In this document: positions 59,110 to 64,000 of the stretch, in pieces
How the letters are laid out: each line of letters begins with the position of its first letter
Position numbering within the stretch: the stretch's first letter is position 1
Assembly: GCF_003931565.1 (NCBI RefSeq)
Contig: NZ_RRYI01000002.1
Coordinates: 682,001 to 746,000, forward strand
DNA length: 64,000 bases
Source of the DNA: Caulobacter sp. 602-1
GTDB taxonomy: Bacteria > Pseudomonadota > Alphaproteobacteria > Caulobacterales > Caulobacteraceae
Reading direction: 5' to 3'
Made by a program: the position numbers and the translations under genes
The notes under the pieces: generated by a model
What the model was told of the DNA's origin: nothing
Seen by the model: only the letters and a program-made list of their open reading frames with translations
Database searches by the model: none

Positions 59110-59143
59110 GCGCGCGCGACCGAGCTACGACGTGACTTCTAGG

Positions 59144-59191
59144 TCACCCCGCGAACGGCCGCTCCATAAGTACGGTCATGGTTTTGCGCAC
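59144..59191 (-). CDS. Putative ilvBN leader peptide
   Basis: GTG 59191 has GGAG 8 nt upstream and encodes 15 residues, MRKTMTVLMERPFAG, then TGA. A shorter version starts at ATG 59179. Val and Leu codons adjacent to each other, 35 nt before the terminator stem, are consistent with stalling when branched-chain aminoacyl-tRNA is scarce. The number of control codons is small, so the call is tentative. Confidence 0.5.
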   Translation of the reverse strand: MRKTMTVLMERPFAG

Positions 59192-59364
59192 GAGTCTTGC
59201 TCCAAAGCTACGGAATGGGTCATGACATGCGCCCGTTGGAGCGTCAAGGCGCTCTTTGCCGCAAGGTTGTGCCTTTTTCGGTGGCGTGATCTTACCGTAG
59301 TTTCACGTGACATGGGCAGTTTTTCCCTCCCACGTTGGCGCTCCTGCAACGGAGGAGCGCATCG

Positions 59365-60432
59365 GTGTTCGGACGGCGTGAATTTCTGGCGGGCGCGGCG
59401 GCGCTCGGTTTGGTCGGAAAGGCGGGCGCCAGCGTGCTTACGGGCGGCGCGGCGGACCGCGCGGTCGACGCGTTCCTCAAAACTCAGCCGTTCCAGGGCG
59501 TGGTGCTGATCGGCCGGGCCGGCAAGCCGATTTACGCCCGGACGGTCGGGTTCGCCGAGATCGAAGCCAGGAAGCCGGCCGCGCTGGACACGCCCTACGT
59601 CATCGCCTCGATCTCCAAATGGCTAACCTCGACCGCGCTGCTGAAGCTGGTCGAGGCGGGCAAGCTGGATCTGGACGCGCCCATCTCGACCTGGCTGCCC
59701 GACTACCGCGCCGACACCGGAACCAAGGTCAAGCTTCGCCACCTGATGACCAACATCAGCGGCGTGCCGAATGGCTTCGCGACGTGGACCAAGGCCAATC
59801 CCGATCCCGACCTGTTCCAAAAGACCTTCACGACCGCCGAGGCGGTGAAGCTGTGGTGCTCGGGCGATCTGATCTTCGAGCCGGGGACGCGCTTCGACTA
59901 TGTTCTGACCAACTGGATCCTCATCACCGCGATCATCGAGACGGTCACGGGCGAGGCCTACGCCCAGGCGATGAGCGAGCTGGTGCTGGGGCCGCTGGGT
60001 CTGACCCGGACCACGCCGACCGATCCGGCGAACATGGCCGTATCGTATCGGACGCTGGAGCCCCTGACGCGACAGCGCAATGACCGTTTCCCATTCATGG
60101 CCGCCAGCGGCGGCTATGTCAGCACGGCGGGCGACCTCTTGAAGGCCGCGCACGCGATCCTCGATGGCGGCTTCCTGGCGCCCGCCAGCAAGAAGGCGCT
60201 GCTGACCGTGGGCTGGCCGGACCAGGATTACGCCCTGGGCGGTCGGGTGAAGAGCCTGTTCGCCGACGGCATGCCGCGCGTCTTCGCCTGGGAGACGGGC
60301 CGGGCGGCCGGCTATCGCTCGGTGCTGGGCCACCGCTTCGATGACCAGACCACCGTCGTGCTGCTCAACAACACCAGCATTTCCCAGAAGGCGATGGACG
60401 ACTTCGCCTACAGTCTGTTCGGGACGGTCTAG
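59365..60432 (+). CDS. Tat-exported serine hydrolase (beta-lactamase fold)
   Basis: 355 residues. GTG 59365 follows GGAGGAG by 7 bp. The N-terminus MFGRREFLAGAAALGLVGKAGA is a twin-arginine signal (RREFL). The active-site SxxK is in IASISKWLTSTALLK. The usual Tyr-x-Asn reads Tyr-Val-Leu (FDYVLTNWILITAIIETVTG), so the Asn of the base motif is replaced. A late ETG replaces His-Tyr-Gly. It may be an esterase or altered hydrolase rather than a penicillinase. Its last 4 bp overlap pncC. Confidence 0.85.
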   Translation: MFGRREFLAGAAALGLVGKAGASVLTGGAADRAVDAFLKTQPFQGVVLIGRAGKPIYARTVGFAEIEARKPAALDTPYVIASISKWLTSTALLKLVEAGKLDLDAPISTWLPDYRADTGTKVKLRHLMTNISGVPNGFATWTKANPDPDLFQKTFTTAEAVKLWCSGDLIFEPGTRFDYVLTNWILITAIIETVTGEAYAQAMSELVLGPLGLTRTTPTDPANMAVSYRTLEPLTRQRNDRFPFMAASGGYVSTAGDLLKAAHAILDGGFLAPASKKALLTVGWPDQDYALGGRVKSLFADGMPRVFAWETGRAAGYRSVLGHRFDDQTTVVLLNNTSISQKAMDDFAYSLFGTV

Positions 60433-60926
60433 GCTTCCAGCGTTTCCAGCGTCTGGGCCAGGAACCCGAGCGCCGCCGCGGCGAAGGCTTGCATGTTGGC
60501 GGCGCGCTGGTCGCTGCCGGTTTCCACCGTCGTGCTGACAGACACCTCTTCGCCGACCACGGCCATGCAGCAGTGGCCCGGCGCATCGCCATAGCGGTTG
60601 CCGTCAGGACCCGCCGCGCCAGTTTCCGACAGGGCCCAGGTCGCCTTCAGGTTCTTGCGGGCCACGCGGGCCAGCATCACCGCATAGGGCTCGCTGGCCG
60701 AGCGCAGGCCGTCCATGGCCTTCTGCGGGATATCCATCAGGGTAAGGCGAGCGCGAGCGGTATAGACGACGGCCCCGCCGACATAGAATTTCGAGGCCCC
60801 CGGCACGGCCAGCAGCGCCGCCGAGATCAGACCGCCGGCCGAAGACTCGGCGATGGCGATCGTCTCGCCTCGGGCGATCAGAAGCGCGGCGACGCGTTCG
60901 GCGAGGGCGTGGAGGTCGGACATCAT
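60429..60926 (-). CDS. CinA C-terminal nicotinamide-nucleotide amidase (PncC-like)
   Basis: A 165-residue stand-alone CinA-C domain. ESSAGGLISAALLAVPGASKFYVGGAVVYTARARLTLM and TWALSETGAAGPDGNRYGDAPGHCCMAV are the family signatures. It deamidates NMN to nicotinic-acid mononucleotide in NAD recycling. The start is ATG 60926 or the next ATG. It lies 19 bp after miaA on the same strand. Confidence 0.92.
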   Translation of the reverse strand: MMSDLHALAERVAALLIARGETIAIAESSAGGLISAALLAVPGASKFYVGGAVVYTARARLTLMDIPQKAMDGLRSASEPYAVMLARVARKNLKATWALSETGAAGPDGNRYGDAPGHCCMAVVGEEVSVSTTVETGSDQRAANMQAFAAAALGFLAQTLETLEA

Positions 60927-60945
60927 GCTTCTTTCGTAGGGACCA

Positions 60946-61839
60946 TCACGGAGCGCTTATGCGCTCCCAGTCCGGCGTCTGGTTGCGGAACCAGGTCAGC
61001 TGGCGCTTGGCGTAGCGGCGGGTTTCCTGGCGGGCGGCGTCGAGGGCCTGCTCCAGCGTGGTCTCGCCGCGCAGATGGGCGGCGAACTCGCGATAGCCGA
61101 CGGCCTTGAGGGCGGGGAGGGACGGATCCAGGCCTCGCGCCTCCATGGCCCGCACCTCGTCCAGGGCGCCTTGCTCGACCATGGCCGACAGGCGCGCATC
61201 GCAGCGGGCATAGAGTTCGGCGCGGGGCGGATCGAGGACGCGGCCCTCCCATGTTCCAGGCTTCAGCGCCGGCTTGGTGTCGGTCTGCCACGAGGTCAGA
61301 GACTTGCCGGTGGCCACGGCCACGGCGTGGGCGCGGACCAGCCGCTGGCGGTCGCCGACCTCGATGCGCGCCTCGGCCTCGGGGTCGAGGGGCTTCAGAA
61401 TCTCGCGAAACGCTTCCTCGCCCCGGGCGGCGTAGAGCAGGCCGGAGATCTCGCGCTGGGTCTCGGGCACGGGCGGCACGTCGGCCAGGCCATGGGTCAG
61501 GGCGCGGAAATAGAGGCCAGTGCCGCCGACCACGATGACAGGATTGCCGCGCGCTTCGATCTCGGCGATCGCCGTGGTCGCCGCCTCCAGCCAGCGGCCG
61601 ACCGACCAGCCGACGGCGGCGTCGGCCACCTCGAACAGGTGATGCGGCGCCTTGGTCTTCTCTTCTGGAGACGGGCCCGCGGTCAGCACACGCAGCCCCG
61701 CGTAGATCTGCATGGAGTCGGCGTTGACGATCTCGGCCCCGGTCCACTCGGCCAATTGCAGCGCGTGGGCGGACTTGCCGCTTGCGGTCGGGCCCGCGAT
61801 CAGCCAGATGCGGGGCGCGATGTCCGAACTCTCCACCAT
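60946..61839 (-). CDS. miaA: tRNA dimethylallyltransferase
   Basis: A 297-residue enzyme that adds the dimethylallyl group to A37 of tRNAs reading codons starting with U. Walker A is [17 protein letters not shown] near residue 13, then [41 protein letters not shown] and the C-terminal [18 protein letters not shown]. The start is ATG 61839 (or GTG 61854). Its first 20 bases overlap the divergent serB start, an unusual head-to-head arrangement. Confidence 0.95.
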   Translation of the reverse strand: MVESSDIAPRIWLIAGPTASGKSAHALQLAEWTGAEIVNADSMQIYAGLRVLTAGPSPEEKTKAPHHLFEVADAAVGWSVGRWLEAATTAIAEIEARGNPVIVVGGTGLYFRALTHGLADVPPVPETQREISGLLYAARGEEAFREILKPLDPEAEARIEVGDRQRLVRAHAVAVATGKSLTSWQTDTKPALKPGTWEGRVLDPPRAELYARCDARLSAMVEQGALDEVRAMEARGLDPSLPALKAVGYREFAAHLRGETTLEQALDAARQETRRYAKRQLTWFRNQTPDWERISAP

Positions 61840-62698
61840 TCCGACCGTCCTCACCGTCGTGGGGGCAGACCCCGACGCCTATGCACAAGCCGTTTCGCGC
61901 GTCGAAGCCAGGCTGTCCAGCCGTCGCGAGGACTTGGGGCCGCTGGCCGCCGACTTCTTCGTCGAAAGCGGCGACTTACCGTCGCTCAAGGCCGACCTGG
62001 CGAACCTGCCGGTCGACTTCGCGGTCCAGCCCGTCGCGAACCGCAGAAAGCGTCTGCTGATCGCCGACATGGACTCGACAATCATCAACGTCGAGTGCCT
62101 GGACGAGCTGGCCGACTTCGCCGGCGTCAAGGCGCAGGTCTCCGAGATCACCGAGCGCGCCATGCGCGGCGAGCTGGCCTTCGAAGGCGCCCTGCGCGAG
62201 CGGGTCGGCATGCTGAAGGGTCTGGGCGTCGAGGCGCTGCAGAGCTGCTACGACCAGCGGGTCCGGCTGAACCCCGGCGCGGAGATCCTGGTCCGCACCA
62301 TGGCCAAGCACGGCGCGCGCTGCGCCCTGGTCTCGGGCGGCTTCACCTTCTTCACCAGCCGGGTGGCGAAGGCCGCGGGCTTCCACCTGAACCGCGCCAA
62401 CACCTTGATCGAGCTGAACGGCGCGCTGACCGGCCACGTCGGCGATCCGATCCTGGGCAAGGAAGCCAAGCTGGCCGCCCTCAACGCGGAAACGGCGGCT
62501 CTGGGTCTGACCCCGGCCGACGCCCTGGCCGTGGGCGACGGCGCCAACGACCTGGCGATGATCGAGGCCGCGGGCCTGGGCGTGGCCTATCGCGCCAAGC
62601 CGATCGTGGCGGCCCAGGCGGACGCCAAGGTCGACCATACCGACCTGACCACCTTGCTCTACTTCCAGGGCTACAGGACCGAGGAGTTCCATCAGTGA
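61820..62698 (+). CDS. serB: Phosphoserine phosphatase
   Basis: A 292-residue HAD phosphatase completing serine synthesis. The nucleophile Asp83 is in [57 protein letters not shown] and [25 protein letters not shown] complete the HAD set. The N-terminal 70 residues are an ACT-like region. ATG 61820 overlaps the 5' end of miaA on the other strand. Its stop overlaps the next gene by 4 bp (GTGA). Confidence 0.95.
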   Translation: MSELSTIPTVLTVVGADPDAYAQAVSRVEARLSSRREDLGPLAADFFVESGDLPSLKADLANLPVDFAVQPVANRRKRLLIADMDSTIINVECLDELADFAGVKAQVSEITERAMRGELAFEGALRERVGMLKGLGVEALQSCYDQRVRLNPGAEILVRTMAKHGARCALVSGGFTFFTSRVAKAAGFHLNRANTLIELNGALTGHVGDPILGKEAKLAALNAETAALGLTPADALAVGDGANDLAMIEAAGLGVAYRAKPIVAAQADAKVDHTDLTTLLYFQGYRTEEFHQ

Positions 62699-63375
62699 GC
62701 TTTCCCCGTCGCGTGGAGGCCGTCGTCTTCGACATGGACGGCCTGCTGCTGGACACCGAGATTGTCTACCGCGCCGCCATGATCGAGGCCGGATCCGTCT
62801 TTGGCGTCCACTTCACCGGCGAGACCTACGCGGCCATGGTGGGCAAGACGACGCCCGAGTGCGGCCTCATGCTGCGCGACCTCTATGGCGATGAATTTCC
62901 GGTCCAGGCCTATTTCGAGCGGGTCTGGGCGGATGTCGAGGACCTGCTGGCGGCCGAAACCAGGCTGAAGGCCGGAGTGATCGAAATCCTCGACTATCTG
63001 GACGACCAGGGCCTGCCGCGCGGCATCGCCACCTCGAACGGCATGATCGCGGTCGAAAAATATCTGGGCCGCTTCGACCTGCTGCGCCGTTTCAACGCGG
63101 TGGTCGCCCACCAGGACGTCACCCGGCACAAGCCGAACCCGGATCCTTATCTGCTGGCCGCCGAGCGCCTCGGCGTCGATCCTGCCCACTGCCTGGCGCT
63201 GGAGGACAGCCACCCGGGCGTCCGCGCCGCCCACGCGGCCGGCATGATGACGGTGATGGTTCCCGACATCCTCGACCCGAACGAGGAGATGCACGACAAG
63301 TGCGTGCACATCGCCGACAGCCTGCACCACGTGCTGGACCTGCTGAAGGCGTCGGTCGAGGAGATGGCGGCCTAG
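62695..63375 (+). CDS. HAD-superfamily phosphatase (beta-phosphoglucomutase-like)
   Basis: A 226-residue haloacid dehalogenase protein. The nucleophile/acid pair is in [13 protein letters not shown] near residue 12, with TSNGM (motif II), HKPNPDPYL (motif III) and [16 protein letters not shown] (motif IV). The cap size fits phosphoglycolate or beta-phosphoglucomutase-type members. The start is GTG 62695, overlapping the serB stop, so it is translationally coupled. The substrate is unknown. Confidence 0.9.
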   Translation: MSFPRRVEAVVFDMDGLLLDTEIVYRAAMIEAGSVFGVHFTGETYAAMVGKTTPECGLMLRDLYGDEFPVQAYFERVWADVEDLLAAETRLKAGVIEILDYLDDQGLPRGIATSNGMIAVEKYLGRFDLLRRFNAVVAHQDVTRHKPNPDPYLLAAERLGVDPAHCLALEDSHPGVRAAHAAGMMTVMVPDILDPNEEMHDKCVHIADSLHHVLDLLKASVEEMAA

Positions 63376-63482
63376 CGCTCGGGCGCGACGGCGGGACGTC
63401 GTCACGCGTTACGCGGCGCTACGCACTTGTAAAGGCGGGCGGTCGCGCGGATATCAGGCTCTCCCAACCGGAGGCCTCGCCC

Positions 63483-64000
63483 GTGACCGCTACCCTCGAC
63501 GACGCTCGCGTGGCGCTGGACCGCATCGCCGACCCGGCGAGCGGGCAGGGTCTGGTCGCCGCCGGCCTGGTGCAGGGCCTGGTGGTCCGCAACGGCCGCG
63601 CCGGCTTCATGCTGGAGGTCCCGGCCAGCCAGGCCGCCGCCTACGCCCCGGTCCGCGAGGCCGCCGAGAAGGCCTTGGCCGCCCTGCCGGGCGTGGAGCA
63701 GGCCCAGGTCGTGCTGACCGCTCAGGCCGTCGAGGGCGCGACCCGGGTGCGCAAGGGCGCCAAGATCAGCGAAGATCCGCAGGCTCGCGTGGTCCCGCCG
63801 CCGGAAGCCGAGAAGCCCGCCCACGTCCGCCACGTGATCGCCGTGGCCTCGGGCAAGGGCGGGGTGGGCAAGTCCACCGTCTCGACCAATCTCGCCGTCG
63901 CCTTCGCCAGGATGGGCCTGCGCGTGGGGCTGCTGGACGCCGACATCTACGGCCCTTCCGCCCCCAAGATGATGGGCGTCGATGGGGATCCGCTGTTCGA
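63483..64000 (+). CDS. mrp: Mrp/ApbC iron-sulfur carrier ATPase, 5' part
   Basis: The window ends inside this gene; 172 codons are present. The N-terminal 85 residues form a DUF59-type domain ([45 protein letters not shown]). A Pro/Glu linker follows, then the deviant Walker [21 protein letters not shown] and [12 protein letters not shown]. Known: such proteins carry and insert Fe-S clusters. The start is GTG 63483 after CGGAGG. Confidence 0.92.
   Translation, partial: MTATLDDARVALDRIADPASGQGLVAAGLVQGLVVRNGRAGFMLEVPASQAAAYAPVREAAEKALAALPGVEQAQVVLTAQAVEGATRVRKGAKISEDPQARVVPPPEAEKPAHVRHVIAVASGKGGVGKSTVSTNLAVAFARMGLRVGLLDADIYGPSAPKMMGVDGDPLF

Overview
The window looks like chromosomal DNA of a Caulobacter-type alphaproteobacterium. 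This rests on the high GC content, a permuted two-piece tmRNA whose tag ends ANDNFAEEFAVAA, an alpha-type SspB beside it, a split MetH, a CAU-1-like B3 metallo-beta-lactamase, promoters fitting the Caulobacter housekeeping pattern (TTGACG, 10-14 nt, GCTANAWC), and an extracellular protein whose C-terminus resembles the LPS-anchoring N-terminus of the S-layer protein RsaA. Most genes are core metabolism. No tRNA, rRNA, insertion sequence, prophage or CRISPR array was seen.

Layout. 0-4.4 kb: a TonB-dependent receptor (minus) divergent from ettA. 4.5-10.4 kb: a giant RTX protein of about 1970 residues, built from three propeller-plus-RTX units and an RsaA-like anchor. 10.5-13.4 kb: a small exported protein, a 2-hydroxyacid dehydrogenase, a CMD protein divergent from an HxlR regulator, and a VOC protein. 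13.4-20.2 kb: a methionine/SAM-cycle cluster (SahR-like regulator behind a perfect 24-bp palindrome, metF, a B3 metallo-beta-lactamase, and the two halves of methionine synthase); the first four genes overlap by 4 bp each. 20.3-31 kb: a GGDEF-EAL protein, a DjlA-like co-chaperone, an esterase, an ABM protein, an acyl-CoA dehydrogenase, an old yellow enzyme, an SDR and a gluconolactonase.

31-45 kb: a PcfJ-like unknown, thyA-folA, a CsgG-fold protein, an RcnB-like protein, ilvC with a good promoter, an ArsR-AHSA1 pair, YceI, a CAP protein, a deoxyribosyltransferase-like protein, a TrmN6-like methyltransferase, a polyprenyl diphosphate synthase and a CcdAB pair. 45-53.6 kb: a PhyH dioxygenase, GNAT, fumC, RusA, a large serine hydrolase, a C13-type peptidase, a thioesterase, sspB, a 78-bp tandem repeat array, and ssrA. 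53.6-64 kb: an Atu4866-like gene divergent from an AraC regulator, aqpZ, ilvBN with an attenuator leader, a Tat-exported serine hydrolase, pncC, miaA overlapping serB head to head, a HAD phosphatase, and the start of mrp, cut by the window end.

Functional themes: branched-chain amino acid synthesis (ilvC, ilvB, ilvN), one-carbon/methionine metabolism (SahR-like, metF, metH halves, thyA, folA, serB), ribosome rescue and tagged-protein degradation (ssrA with sspB), and a cell-surface protein probably held by the S-layer anchoring chemistry. Small-site coordinates were counted by eye and could be off by a base or two; all family calls come from motif recognition without database searches.
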